Assembly: GCA_027625915.1 (NCBI GenBank)
Contig: JANTQA010000021.1
Span: 3,348,001 to 3,412,000, forward strand
Origin: Anaeramoeba flamelloides
Taxonomy: Eukaryota > Metamonada > Anaeramoebidae
Direction of reading: 5' to 3'
DNA: 64,000 nt
Position 1 is the stretch's first letter. Each line of letters begins with the position of its first letter. The translations under genes were made by a program, and so were the position numbers. The notes below the pieces were generated by a model that was not told where the DNA came from, ran no database searches, and saw only the letters and a list, made by a program, of their open reading frames with translations. Shown piece after piece: positions 1 to 12,751 of this stretch.

Positions 1-1445
1 AGACTCTCATAATTTTTTAAAAAACATTTTTTAATTAAAAAAAATATTTATTTAACCATAAAATTACACCTTAAAAAAAATATTTAAAAAAAAAAAAAAA
101 AAAACTATTTTTGAACATATATTACACTAAAGAAGCTTTATGGTGATCACGTGGCAAAGATCTATAATATAAATTTTTTTTGTTGAATTTGAAAGAATAA
201 TTTTGGAATTAGATTTAATTTTTCTCTCAAATTTTTAGAAATATCTTATTTTCAATGATAAAATTTGTAAAACTAATAATAATCAAATATTCTTGCATCT
301 TTGAGTCGTCATAATAAACTTGATAATAACTATTTTCACATTATATTTTTTTCCAATTTTTTAAAAAAAGTAAAAATTATAATTTTAATACTCAATACTT
401 CTATATTCTACAAATTAACAGTGTATCCCTTTTGTTTTGTTTTTTTTTCTAGCAAATGATTCATTTATAATTGAACTATTTGTATATTTTTTCTAGCTAT
501 TGTATATTTACAACTTTAGTACTGAAAACGAGAATTTGAAATTAATTTTTATTTTTATTTTTAGTAATACTACTTAAATAACCCATATAAACTAGTCAAA
601 CCCTATTTAAAAATTAAAACTATCTTTCCTTTTTTCCTACAAGAACAAAATATTTAATCAAAAAAAAAAACAATAAAAAAAAGATAATAAACTGAAACTA
701 AAAATGACACAGCTTTCTCCAAGTTCTATTCGTTGAAATTGAAATTCTCAAATTGAAAGATCAAAAATAAAAATTATATCAAAAAATAGAGACACTTTTG
801 GATATAAATTTTTATCTCCCACCTCTTATAAAAATAACCAATTAATCAATAATAAATAGAATTTCAAATTTTACCCAATAAAAATAGTATTTAAATGTAC
901 CATAAATGTAAAAACATTTTATAATTCAATTTATTTTTTTTTTAATTTGATAACTCTCCTTTCAAAATATTTTATTTCAAAAAACGTATCAAAAATCAAT
1001 GAATTTGGCAAAATTTCTGCATTAACCAATAAAAATCTTTAAAAAAAGTTGATTTCTAAAATATCAAAAAAGTAACTTTGCTAAAAAGTGTAAAACATTT
1101 TTTTTTTTGAATTTAATAGTATATTGTACAAAATTTTTCGAATTAATATATTGTAACACATTTTAAAATAAATCAAGAAGCATCAATAAAACTAGAAAAT
1201 ATAAATGAAAAATATTTTTTTTATTTATTTTTATTTAAATTAAAAAGTTAAAAAAAATTTTTTTTATTAAAGAATTCCTATTTCATTATCAATGTTTCTA
1301 AAAATATAAAATCCTGAATATTTATATTTATATTTATTGAAAAACAAATTATGGAATATATATATATTCTCATAACCCATCTCACTGAAGTGCGTGATGC
1401 AAAATCTATAACATACGGACCATAAGACAATTCAATAACAAAAAG
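1..1445. other. Intergenic, A/T-rich
   Basis: This stretch is dominated by A and T homopolymers. I see no open frame with plausible composition, no RNA gene and no clear repeat end. Confidence 0.6.
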
Positions 1446-3419
1446 CTACTTTTTTTTAAACCAATGAGAAAATTTCTTTTTTTTATTTGAACAATTTTGC
1501 TGGGAATTTTGATTTTGGTTATCAAGCAAAAGTAAAGGATGATTTTGTTGAGAAATAAGGACTGTGGTGGAATTTCCAAACTCTCTATTTTTTCCAAAAA
1601 GAATCAATTCAAAGAATTTAAAACCATCTTTATAAGGATCCTTTTTTCTGTTAATTTTTAAAATTTTTTGGCAATAAGGTTTTGATAATATTAAAAAATA
1701 ACTTTCAGCCAATTTTGAAAAAACGAAATCACTGTTTTGCTTATTTGAATTTTCTTTAAAAAATTTCATATATAACATATTTAATTTAATAAATACCAAA
1801 TGCTTATTAAAAAAGTTTAAAAATTTTTGATGTGTATTATTAATTCTAGCGTTTAATTTATTTAAAGATTCATTTGACTTTAATTGCTTTTGAATTAAAT
1901 GTGTGTATTTTAAATTTTCATTAAATGTAAGCATCCGATTGAGAAAATCCAGACCAGAGGTGATTATAGTGATTGTGGCACCACTGCTAATTAAGCCAAA
2001 GAAATATTGCATTTTTTTTTCACCGAACAATTGTTTTGTTGAATTTGGATTATACAGTATAATGTTATAAATGAAATTCCAAGTTAATGTAGCTAATTTA
2101 TAATTTTCAGCGCACCTGATACATGTATAAATATATGAAAAGAATTTATCATGTGAAATAAAATAATCATACATTATTGGCTCTATTGAAAAATTAATTA
2201 ATGTTTCCATTAAATAAAATTTTAATTTATGTGAAATTGGTTCCTCTATAGAAATGATTTTAAAAATTTTTTCTAAAGTGGTCGTTTTTATAGAAAACAA
2301 TTTTGGAATTAATTCATTTTGATCAATTAAGGTTTCATCATGATTCGCACCCTTATCCTTATTTGGATTATCAGAATATATTTTAATTTGACCAATTTTC
2401 AAAATAATTTTACTCATCTTGGAGATAATTTTGCTAATTAATTTCATAAATAAATTTGATCTTTCCTTTTCAAAAATTAAATCATATAAATGATCAACTA
2501 AAATTTCAAAATAACCTGAATTAATAATAAATAAATTTTCTTTTAATTCTTCTTTTTTCAATTTATTTTGGTTCTCTTTTTTTTTCTTTTCTTTATTTAA
2601 TAAATGCCCATCAATTAAATTATTTAATCTTTCGAAATTATATTTAAAAATTTTATAAAATATTAACGAACTGATCGTATTATTATTATTATAATTCAAA
2701 TTAAAATGCTTTCTATATTGCATTTTATATTTTGCTGAATAAATATTATCTGTTTTAGAAGTTGGGAATACCTTTTCTAATAATCCCCTTTTCATACCAA
2801 TAATTGGATTGATTAAATGTATTAAATATTTTGAATCTTGAATAATAGCATCAATAATTATTTGGGAACAAATTCTTACATGTCTAAATTTGGAAAATGA
2901 TAAATTAAATATTTTTTTTGTTAAATTGAAATTTTCTGATAATACAAATAATTTATGAAATTTATCATTTTTTTGTTTAATTAATTGTATTAAAATAAAT
3001 AAATAATAGCCAGAAATAGCCGTGGAACGATTATTTATTCCAAGCCAAATTTTTTTTTCATAATATTTATGATTGATATTAATATCACGTATTAAAAGAG
3101 TTTGGATGTTACTTAACATTTCTTCAACCCTTGGGGAAATCTTTTTATACTTTGCTTTGTTTTTTTTTATTGTCATAAAAGTTAAAATTTTTGTTAAATA
3201 ATACATTTCAAATATAGCACTTTCAATATTCTTATAATCCTTTTTAAAAAGCAAATTAGACCAACTGCATTCTTCTGGTATTAACGGGGAAATTAACAAT
3301 TGATCACTGGAAAACCAATGTATTGAATACGATAATAAGTAGAGATATTTTGTCTCTTTTTGGATTAATAAATGATTTAACGTTGATATACCATTCGAAG
3401 TCTTCATAAATTCAATCAT
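1446..3419 (-). CDS. Uncharacterised helical protein, 657 aa
   Basis: One uninterrupted frame of 657 codons that I cannot assign to a family. The start is the first Met; a second Met at residue 5 is an alternative. The protein is rich in Leu, Ile, Lys, Asn and Phe, with many amphipathic segments and no signal peptide or clear membrane span. A Lys/Glu-rich linker lies near residues 275-295, and the tail is basic and aromatic (FSHWFKKK). The regular helix-like spacing suggests an ARM/HEAT-type solenoid, but this is inference only. The length and the absence of stops in such AT-rich DNA make it a real gene. No neighbour lies closer than 5 kb. Confidence 0.85.
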   Translation of the reverse strand: MIEFMKTSNGISTLNHLLIQKETKYLYLLSYSIHWFSSDQLLISPLIPEECSWSNLLFKKDYKNIESAIFEMYYLTKILTFMTIKKNKAKYKKISPRVEEMLSNIQTLLIRDININHKYYEKKIWLGINNRSTAISGYYLFILIQLIKQKNDKFHKLFVLSENFNLTKKIFNLSFSKFRHVRICSQIIIDAIIQDSKYLIHLINPIIGMKRGLLEKVFPTSKTDNIYSAKYKMQYRKHFNLNYNNNNTISSLIFYKIFKYNFERLNNLIDGHLLNKEKKKKENQNKLKKEELKENLFIINSGYFEILVDHLYDLIFEKERSNLFMKLISKIISKMSKIILKIGQIKIYSDNPNKDKGANHDETLIDQNELIPKLFSIKTTTLEKIFKIISIEEPISHKLKFYLMETLINFSIEPIMYDYFISHDKFFSYIYTCIRCAENYKLATLTWNFIYNIILYNPNSTKQLFGEKKMQYFFGLISSGATITIITSGLDFLNRMLTFNENLKYTHLIQKQLKSNESLNKLNARINNTHQKFLNFFNKHLVFIKLNMLYMKFFKENSNKQNSDFVFSKLAESYFLILSKPYCQKILKINRKKDPYKDGFKFFELILFGKNREFGNSTTVLISQQNHPLLLLDNQNQNSQQNCSNKKKKFSHWFKKK

Positions 3420-5473
3420 TAAATATGAAATCTATTTTTTTATTTTATTTTTTTATTTAATTTATGGTGGGAAGTTTTCAAAAAAAAAAGAGAGAGAGAG
3501 AGAGATTTATTAGTTATTTATTAATTGGGGAAAGATAAAATAAAAATTACATTATAAAAGTAATTTTGGAAAGAAATTATATATTTATATATATATATAT
3601 ATTATAATATGAGTCAAAGTTGACTAAAATTAAACTAAAAAAGACTTGCTTTAAATATTCATAATTTTTTTGTTTGTTAATAAGTGTGTGGAAAAATATT
3701 TAAAGATAAATATTGATTCTTTTAAATATTTTTTTTTTAAAAAATTAGACTTTTATACAATTCTATCAATGGTTAGAGATTGTATATGTTTTTTGCAAGT
3801 GTTTAAAGATATCATAAAGTGTCAACTTATTTCTTTTAATTTCTTAAGGGATTTATTTGATCCATATATTTGAAAATAAACCAGAAAATAACAATAGAAC
3901 GTCTATATGATTTCTGATTTTATGTTTGGTTTGGAGTTAAAAAGTTGAGAGGATGAAAAAACAATATTTTTTCTCTTGATTTATACTCAACCAGCTTTTT
4001 ATTTTATTTATTCTCATTAAAATTTTGATTTCTTTGATCTGTCATCACTTTTTAGTGATAGTTTGATTTTTAATTTTCAAAAAGTTGATTGGATTTTCAA
4101 AATTCCTTTTTTGATGTTTCAAAAAACTATTTTTCAATTTTTGAAAGAAATAATTTTCGATCAAGCTTAAATCTTCTTTTTTTAAATATAAAAGTATTGT
4201 AAGTTAAATTTCTAAAATTGAAAATATGTTGCGAAAATTAGATCATCTTTGTTTAATCACACATTCTTATCAAATTATTCAATTAAAATTATTTGATTCC
4301 TTTTTTTTTTTTTGAAACATCAAAAAAAGAGGTTATTACGAGAAAAAAAAAAATAGCAATAAAATATTTAGATTTTAGATAAAAAGTTATATAACCAACA
4401 GAATTCACATCAGCGAAATATCACCCATCATTTTTTTTCTGGGAAATGGAACTTCCATACTTATCCGAATCAAAAACACTCAAAAAATTATGATGTACTT
4501 GGGCTTCTTTTTTTTTCTATGACTTTTTTTCTGAAAAAGCTAATATTCTCTAAATCAACATTACCAAATCTTCTTTATTTTGTAAATAGGAACTAATTTG
4601 ATACTTTTTGAAAATATATTGTTGGAAAAAATGGGGTTTCAAAATTAAAAATTTTCATTTTTTTCATTATCAAACCAATCCCTTAAATTCAAAATAATAA
4701 ATATAATTACAATTTTTTCGAGTTTTGATTTGTATTTACAAAATTTAATGATTTTCCTATCAAAACCAAAACTCGAGAAAAAATAACAGAGATTTATATA
4801 CTAGCTATATATTTTTTTTTAAACTAAAACATTTTATTTGGGAAAATTTAAGTAAATAAATTTTGATAACTACAGATAAGAAAGAGATTGTCGATCTAAA
4901 AAGGTTATTATTGCACTGTAGTCAATGTGGAATGATTTAGGGAAATCCTTTAGTAATTAGGTAAAGTTTGAAAATTTTCTGATCTTCTTATTTCCAATTC
5001 TAACAAAGTAAAATAATTTGTATTTTACCAATAAATTCGACTCTAGAAATGTAATTAAAAGTTATTTTAGAAGAGTTTGAAAATAAAATTTACGACGTTG
5101 TTAATCTCATAAATCCCAAAAGACGGCGTGTCTCAATTAAAAACTATTTGAACTAATAATTTGGTTCAAAGAACCCAATAATTAGTTCCAACAAAGTTCA
5201 AAAAAAAAGTCCATCAAATTATGTGTACTGTTTGGAAATCAAATAAATTCCATTTCTTTATTGAAAACAATGTCCATATACAAACACGGTTTTTTTCTCT
5301 TTTCGAAAAAAAACTAATCTCATTTTACAAAAAAATAAAATTTTTTTTTTTCTCTTTTTTCTTTGAAAAAAGGAGAGAAAAGCCCATTAATAAGAGGTTT
5401 TGGAAAGGGGAAAAAAATAAATGATCATTTAAGGAAAAAAATTAGTAACAAAAACATTTTTTTTTATATCAAG
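3420..5473. other. Intergenic with simple repeats
   Basis: Holds a short GA run near 3489-3505 and a TA run near 3586-3602. Imperfect inverted repeats lie at about 4105-4130 with 4310-4335, and at about 4711-4730 with 4768-4788. The short open frame at 3670-3873 has no recognisable character. I see no gene. Confidence 0.5.
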
Positions 5474-5699
5474 TCAAGAAATTTTAGAGGAATGTTCAAA
5501 ACACTTCATAGTCAAGAACACCAAGAGATGCATGCAGATTTTTAAGTTTGATCGTTTTCGGGAATTGGCTGACAAACGGAAAATAAAAGGATAGATAGAT
5601 CTCATTGAATGGATGAACGATCTGTTTATCTCTATAAAATGTAAACCAAGTTTTGTCACCGATGATGGAAAATGAAAAATTTAACTTCAATGTTTTCAA
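5474..5699 (-). mobile_element. mariner-type transposase fragment (decayed)
   Basis: Two overlapping minus-strand frames together resemble the first part of a mariner catalytic domain. One frame reads IIGDKTWFTFYRDKQ, like the family motif around the first catalytic Asp (tGDEtWiyfYdpe). The other frame continues with KICMHLLVFLTMKCFEHS, like the following strand (K.mltvFwD.eGvi..ef). A change of frame between the two parts indicates a broken copy. The other catalytic acids and the helix-turn-helix are not seen nearby, and no terminal inverted repeats could be paired. This is a plain DNA transposon relic; the family call rests on motif memory, not alignment. Confidence 0.5.
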
Positions 5700-5904
5700 T
5701 AACCCAATTGGGAGAATAAGATCCTTTGGGTAACAAGTTATTCAAAGTATTAGTAAAAAATAGAAAACTATTTTTGTTTGTTTGTTTTTGTTCTTTGTTT
5801 TTTGTTCTGTCGAGTTAGATCCTGAGTTGAAAAAATACATAGCAACTCATATTGTTTCATTTGTTCAACAGTCACCTTTTATGTTTCCTCGTTTTGGTTC
5901 TCCT

Positions 5905-6015
5905 CCCAGACTCAAAATAATGAGGTTGTTCTAGTGCTAAGATGATATTAATCGTCGTTCTTCGAACTCCCCAATATCATCTTATGTCACTTCGAACAAT
6001 CTCATATTTCTCGTT
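5905..6015. repeat. Imperfect hairpin, locally GC-richer
   Basis: Two arms of about 40 bp (near 5908-5949 and 5972-6013) are imperfect reverse complements. They are centred on TAAGATGATATT and AATATCATCTTA around a loop with GTCGTTCTTCGAAC. The segment is less AT-rich than its surroundings. It lies upstream of the mariner fragment and may be an end of that element or an RNA hairpin. The sequence alone does not decide. Confidence 0.45.
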
Positions 6016-6059
6016 CTTCCAGGCCAAACTCGTCACATAACAAGGAGATTGTTTCCAAA

Positions 6060-8433
6060 TCAAAACAATAAAGACCGTTATAATTTTTTTTTTTTTGAAT
6101 TTTTAATACTTTTAGAATAAATAATAATTAAAAAAAATGTAGTTAGTTTTTTTTTATTTTTTGTTTTGATTAAAAAATCAATGGATTTTCTAAAAAAAAA
6201 GCAAACACCAAGAAAAATTCTGTTATGTTTTTTTTTTTAATTAATTATCCCACAAAAAAAAAAAAAAAAAAAAAAAAGGAGGAACTATATAACATTTACA
6301 AAGAGTTAACTGAAGTTTTTTTAATTTGCATTTTTGTTTAGAAAAGCAACGATTTTTCTAAAAAAAAAAAAAATAATAATAATAAAAATCCAATGTCAAG
6401 TTTCAGTTTTGATTAGAAAATGTAAATATTATCATATCAAAAATTAAAACTCTTACAAATCACCATTAACTTTTCTCATATTTTCTGTTTTTTATGAAAA
6501 TCATTATATTTTCAAAATAAAATAAAAAATCCCAAGAAAATTTAGTATTTCACAGTATTTAGCAACATTCAATAACACGAAAATAAAATATTCAAAAGTA
6601 TCCGAATTTATATTGTTCTTTTTATAAAATTTTTCATTGATTTTTTATTTTTAATAATTTTTACAAACATTTCTGATTTATTAATTTAATTCATATTACT
6701 TTAATTTTGTTAATATGCAATCAATATTTTTTGAATTTTTGAAATATAAAACATAATGAAAACTGGAAGAAAATCACTTAATTGTATTTAATTATGAATT
6801 TTAAAATTTAAAACATCACACATTTATTTACAAAAAAAAAAAAAAATATAATAAATAATTTGATTATAGACCAATTCTCGGTAATATTTTCTAATAAATA
6901 ATAGGATGATTTAATTTTTACTTTGAACATTTTGAAGAAATAAAAATATCATGATCTTTTAAACAAATAAAAGAAATATATTTCCTTTTATATTTAACAG
7001 AAAAAAAAAATTGTTTAAATCAAATCCTAAAGAGTTTTAATTAAAAAATTTTGGTTTAGATCTACAAATTAAAAACTTATTTGAAAACATTAATTTTTTA
7101 GAAATTATAATTATTTTTAAAAATTATTTTCCCAAATTTTTGCTTTTTAACTTTTAACTAAAAACCAAGTGTATGTAAAAGCTGTCAAAAATGAATTTAT
7201 TCGATTTTTCACTTCATAACCGTGTTTCAATTTGCAATATATTTCAAACTTTTTTACTTTAGTGATAATTCCAAAATAAATTCTATCTCTGAATATTTTA
7301 ATATTGTTAAAATATTATTGTTAATTTTTCTAAAAAAATACTTTTTTATAACAAAATTACTTTTTTAATTTCATAAAGAAAAAAAACAATTTTTCATATT
7401 TTTTTTTTGTTCATTTGAGAATTTACTAACTGAATTCATAAAAGTCAATTTTGAAATTTTAGAAATAACAGAACTGGATGAAAAATAAAATAAATTTAGT
7501 ATTAGTAATTTTATCTGAAAAAGATTTACCATTTAATCCCTTTTTAAAAATATTCAAGGTAAAAATAAATAAAACAATTTATTTTATAAAAAAATATTGC
7601 CAATTCTTTTGGATCTTGAATTCAATAAATATTAGGGGATACATTTTCAGGTGAAAATAGTGAAATTTTTAATAAAAAAAAACTCTTGAGAAGCTTCAAT
7701 AATCCCAGTTTAATTTACTGCACACTGGAAATTTCGTTTAATAGAAAAATGCGAAATTTTCGCAATTTTCACAATTTTCACCTTATTCTCACCCGTAAAA
7801 GTTCCTACCAAAATTTGATTTTAATATTTCATAATTTTCATTTCAAATCTATAAACACAAAATAATTTTACTCAAGTTGTTCTAAATATTTTTTTAAGTT
7901 AATTTTACAAGTTTGAAATGTTTTAAAATTCGAGCCTGTATTTGAAAATCCCTTAAACAAGTCATTTTTTTTGAAAATTTTCATTTAAAAATCTATTTGA
8001 AAACTTTTTTTTTTGTTAATGGTTTTAACTTTCAAAATTAGTAATTTTTTTGATTCAATTTCTTCATAATAAAAATTCTTTTTGAGAAGTGAACGTAAAA
8101 TCACACAATAACTAAACACCCTCAAAGAGTTTGAAACATCGTACTTGTGTAACAAAAAAAGAATATTTTTTCATTTTTTTTTAAAAAAAATGTATTTTGT
8201 TCTTCTTATTAAATATTTTCCCGAAGAATAAAAATCTCAGGATATACCATCTAGGAAAAGGTTAAGCTATTAATATTTATTCTAATATTATTAGTTAAAT
8301 ATCAAGATTAATAAAATTTTAACAAAAACAATTTAATTCTAATTTATAATTTTCGATAAGAAAAAAAAAAAAATTAACAAAAAAAAAATTCATTTCATAA
8401 TATAAAAAAAAAAAAATAAATAATAAAAAAAGA
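6060..8433. other. Intergenic, with an old repeat copy
   Basis: A/T-rich sequence with many homopolymers. The part from about 7640 to 8130 is a diverged copy of 61745-62290 (see the repeat entry). No coding segment is recognised. Confidence 0.5.
7640..8130 (+). repeat. Old dispersed repeat R1, copy 1
   Basis: Aligns by eye over some 400-500 bp with 61745-62290 in the same orientation. Shared blocks include GAAATTTTC.CAATTTTCACAATTTT, TTTTAATATTT.A.AATTT.CATTTC and TTTTACAAGTTTGAAATGTT. Numerous substitutions and indels make this an old duplicate of an unidentified element. No ends are defined. Confidence 0.6.
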
Positions 8434-10225
8434 TTATTTTACCTTTGAATGCATTAATTTCGAACAAGAGTGATGATATAAATCCAATAACTTTTTTATT
8501 GTATCTTGATTAATTAAAGAGTATATTATATCCAAATGTATAGTTTCAATACTTTCATAATATATTGAAATCTTTAAGAATTTTTTAAAAGTATCTAAAT
8601 TCATTTTGACGTGTAAAATTGTTATTAGCTCTTCTATATTCAATTTGTGTTTATTTTTAGCAATTAATTTTGAAGCCAAATTAAGTTGGTTGGTAATTAA
8701 CTCATTCGTGACAGTTTTAGGATAATACCAGCTATATAAATCATTATGCTTTTCAATTTGAGTGTTTTTTTCAAATAACTTTCTCGTTTGGTTTAATTCA
8801 TTAGTATTTAAATTCGACAATTGATTCAAATCAATAGGAAAATCAATGTCATATTTTGGTACATTAAAAATCACATCTATATTTTCAATTTTTCTTTTAC
8901 AATCTTCGCTTTTTTGCATCAACCTCGTTAATACATCATTTCTACGTAGATAATAATAACCTAAATTGTGAATACTATTATGAATATTAATAATTTCAAT
9001 ATCTTCAAGATTTTTTTTTTCCTCATCATTGTCATAAGTATTATGATTATCTTCAAGGGTAAAAGTCCCATGTAATTTGCCCATTACCCTGAATGGTTTT
9101 AATGTTATACTTTCATGCATTGATCCTTTGACATATTCGAAAAAAATTAATAGTCTTTCATATAAAGATAGCTCCTGTTGATTATTTACTTCATCGGTTT
9201 CTGTTGGAACAATCAATTGAAGGTTTTTTGTTAACCTCATAAATTCCTGAACAAGACTGTTATCATTATTGTTTTGATGCGTAGAGGTGTGTATATCTTG
9301 TAAGAAATATCTATTTTTTAAAGAGTTGCATATACAATATCTATAGTTTAAATTTTTATTTGATTGGCGCAGCTGATATGCCAAGGATTCAATGCCAATT
9401 AATCCAGTTTTGGGTAAGAAATCATTAGAAATTAAATATTGTTTTAAAATCCAAGATTGAAAATCACTATAAATACTCGAATAAAATATTTCCTTTTTCT
9501 GTTTTCGAATTTCTTGATTATTGTTGTTGCTATTGTTGTTATTATTACTGTTATTGTTCTGATTATTGTTCTGATTACGATTATTATTATTTTTTTTATT
9601 ATTACGATTATTATTATTATTATGATTAAGATTACTAATATTTTGATTCTCATTTTGATTATCTATTTTTTTAGTAACCTTATTTTCGTTCTTGGATTCG
9701 ATATCATGCAAGCCATGTAGTTTTTTAAAATCGGAAGCGTGTGGTGGAATATGCGATAAAGATTTCATCACAATTTTACTCCATTCATTTAATGCATTTT
9801 CATAATCATCAAAAGAATCATAATTATAAGGATCGGGTTCCATAGGAATTAAAGAATTTGACCATATTTCATTCTCTCCAAGAATTGAAATTGTATCTTC
9901 AAGGAAATCTGGTAATAATTCATCTTCAATTTTCTAGTATAATATGGATAAAAAAAATATAAATTATTTAAAACAATGTTTTCATTTTATAATTGTTAAG
10001 AAAATAAGTAAATGTTTATTCGTTAGTTAAATTAGAAAAAAAAAAATATGTTACTGATGAAATATCATAATCAATTTCTTTAAAATTGATTTTTGAGATT
10101 TCCCCGATTGAATTTCTATCTCTGGGTGATACTAACTGATCAAGTGTCCCACTTGATGATCGACTACTTTTTTTTTCACCATATGCAGACAATGACAAAT
10201 GTTCAAAATCCTGTTCTTCTTCTTG
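8434..10225 (-). CDS. Spliced Asn-rich protein of unknown function
   Basis: The main exon (8434-9933) encodes 499 residues. In frame, it runs back past the first internal Met (9843) through KIEDELLPDFLEDTIS to a TAG that doubles as an intron acceptor. A 121 bp intron (9934-10054, GTAACA...CTAG) joins it in phase 0 to exon 10055-10225 (57 codons: QEEEQDFEHLSLSAYGEKK...). That exon also begins right after a TTTATAG acceptor. A possible 18 bp first exon starts at an ATG at 10466-10468 (MSLRMM, donor GTGTAA); this is unproven. The protein has a Ser-rich N-terminus, then PDPYNYDSFDDYENALNEW, then an Asn tract, then a helical C-terminal half. The aromatic/Ala/Trp motif recurs in the gene at 15558-16176. 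No enzymatic motif is recognised. Confidence 0.75.
9934..10054 (-). other. Intron, 121 bp
   Basis: On the minus strand it starts GTAACATATTTT and ends ATACTAG. The flanking exons keep phase 0 (...DYDISS then KIEDELL...), and both sides have protein-like composition while the intron has stops. Confidence 0.75.
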
Positions 10226-10814
10226 CTATAAATATATTAGAAAGTAAAAATTATTTTTAATTTTTAAAATTCAAATAATAGTTTAAGAATTAATATTATG
10301 TGAATGTTAAAATTGAATTTTCAAATTATTGAGATTAGAATTTTTATTATCAAAACCTGTTAAAAAAAATCGAGTATTTTTTTGATATTTTGTAAAAACA
10401 CACAAAAGTTGATTTATTGGGTAAATAAAATATCCTAATCTAATTTACACCATCATTCTAAGTGACATAAAAAGAATGAACGAAGGGTAATATTTTATTT
10501 TATTGTTTTATTAAAAAAAAAAAAAAAAAAAAACACTTTTATTGGATTGATAACCTTTAAACCCAATAAATGACTACTATTATGAAAGAAAGAAATATTT
10601 TATTTAAACATCAATAAAAGTATGAAAGAATCCTTTTACATTATCAACCAATTTCAATAAATAAAACTTTACGAGTTTTTTTTTTTTTTTTTTTTATTAT
10701 TATTTGGTTAAAGAAGTTAAAATTAAATTTATTATGTGTGTTTTTTTTTTCTTAAGTTAAAAGGGATTAAATAAAATATTAGTTTTTACTCAATTCTTTT
10801 AAATTCTGAAAAAA

Positions 10815-10930
10815 TGGGGTTAGGATCTCTTGAGTTTTCTGTACATTTAGATAATCAATAAATTGTCGTTAGGTTTTTTTGAGTTTTCTATTTATTTGGA
10901 AAATCAATAGATTTTCGTTAGGTTTTTTTT
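10815..10930 (+). repeat. Tandem duplication, about 50 bp unit
   Basis: Two adjacent similar units each contain GAGTTTTCT, then ATTT.GA.AATCAATA, then TCGTTAGGTTTTTT. The second copy differs at several bases. Confidence 0.6.
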
Positions 10931-11297
10931 ACTTTAGAAATAAAATAGAAAAAATATAACTCTGCTGTACTAAATAATGCATCAAAATTCCTAATTTTGT
11001 ATTGGGGGTATTATTGAATCTGACAAGAGAATAAATCTGGTCAATTCTCCCAAGAATAATATTCTTTTAATAAATCGGGAAGGGGGGTTTTGTTCTAATT
11101 CTTATTCTAGTTTGGTTTTTATAAAAGTGTAAAATTAATTTGTGCCCGTCAAGTGTTTTTTCAATAAAATTAGTGTTCCTATTCCACATACATCTTATTA
11201 TTATTATTACCGTTTTCATTAAAATTACACCTAAAGGGCCTTTTGAGAAACAAGATAAACTATAAAAAAAAACAAGTTGGTTACGAGGACTATATTA

Positions 11298-11320
11298 CCC
11301 AACCCCCAACCCCAACCCCC
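11298..11320 (+). repeat. C4A2-like interstitial patch
   Basis: Reads CCCAACCCCCAACCCCAACC and then CCC, a short run of CCCC(C)AA units, striking in this AT-rich DNA. It resembles a telomere-type repeat but is only about four units long. Confidence 0.55.
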
Positions 11321-12751
11321 AATTATAAATTGGGAATATTACCACTAATTAATTTGTTTTTCTAAATTATTAGTAATTTTTATTTTGTTTGGATATTTAT
11401 TTTTTTATTCATAAATTTATTTGTTTAATAAAATTATTAAGGTGGAGAGATAAACTCTAATTTTAAAATTTTTCAACACGGGTAAAATGGTTCAAAGAAT
11501 CACAATAATGCAATTTCATTCAAATTTGGAAATGATTTTTGATTTTTTGAATTATATTTGATTATTTTTTTCATCTTTTTGTTTTTTTTGTTTTCATCTC
11601 ATTTTTCCAATTACCAAATAGTTTACCTGAGATCAAAAAATTTTTTTCAATGATTCTTAAAAGTTACAGTCGAGTTTTTTGAAATAGAATAAACCCAAAT
11701 AAAAATTAGTTGTTGTTATCTAATCATTTGATCGATTAATAGTTGTTGAAGGAATTTCAACAGATTTACCAATACATTTTTTTGATTGTGCTCACTCCAA
11801 AATTTAGAGTACATGCTTTTATGTTAGTTTTTTAAATATTAATTTTTTAGTTTTATGAGTATTGTAAATGATAGATAATTATTGAAATTTTCATTAAATT
11901 AAGGCGATAAATTCAGTATTTACAATATAATTATTTTGTAAAAAAAGTTCAAGACATTTTCTAATTGGAAAAGTTAATAGAAACTGAAACTGAAAAGTTA
12001 AGATAAACCCGAAAATAAAAAGCGTTACCAATTAAAAGAAGAACCAAATTAACCTGAAAGAATAATTCAGAAAATCAGCCAAAAGTTAAAAATATAATTA
12101 AGCTATCTTGATTTAATTTTACTGAGAAAATAAATTTAAAATATGTTACTTTTCTATTTTAGAAAATTTTTTTTCACAAGTAAAGTTTAAATTGAATCTT
12201 AATAACAAATTCTTTCAATATATTCTATATTTGGGGTTACAGAATAAAACAAAAGATAATAAATGCCAGTTAATGACCCAAAAGGACTTTAGTGAAAACA
12301 AGAAAAAAAATTAAGTTTGAATTTTTAAGTCTTCAAACAGAAAATAACTATAAACAAATAAATGTGAAATATTTAAAATCCTTTTTTTGATCTATTCTCA
12401 AATTTCAAGAGTCGATTATGTTTAAGATATAGGTAAAATTGTATTAGAAATTTTAACTTATTTTTTAAGAGAAAATTCAACAAAATTATATCATAAATTA
12501 AGCTCGAATCCAGAAACTTTAAATATGAAAAAAACATGAAAATCTACAAAACTTAGATCTTTACCAAGTTTTCATGAAGTCAAAAAAGAAAACAAAAAAA
12601 ATTTTTTTGGAAATAAAAAGTTTTTTGTTATTCTTCTTTAAAGCTTGCTTATCTTGACAAACAAAAAAAAAAAAAAGGCAAGTTCTTTGAAAGTCCTTTA
12701 TCCTGAAAGATCAAATAGAATTCATTATATTTTCCTTTTTTTTTTTTAGGC

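Larger units (their letters stand above)
10226..12750. other. Intergenic or first-intron sequence
   Basis: The first part, to about 10450, may be the first intron of the gene below it. The rest is A/T-rich. It contains a short tandem duplication near 10815-10930 and a C-rich telomere-like patch at 11298-11320. I see no other gene. Confidence 0.5.

Noticed and set aside
9444-9720. Ile/Val-rich frames on both strands near the Asn tract
   Set aside because: Produced by reading the (AAT)n asparagine repeat out of frame.
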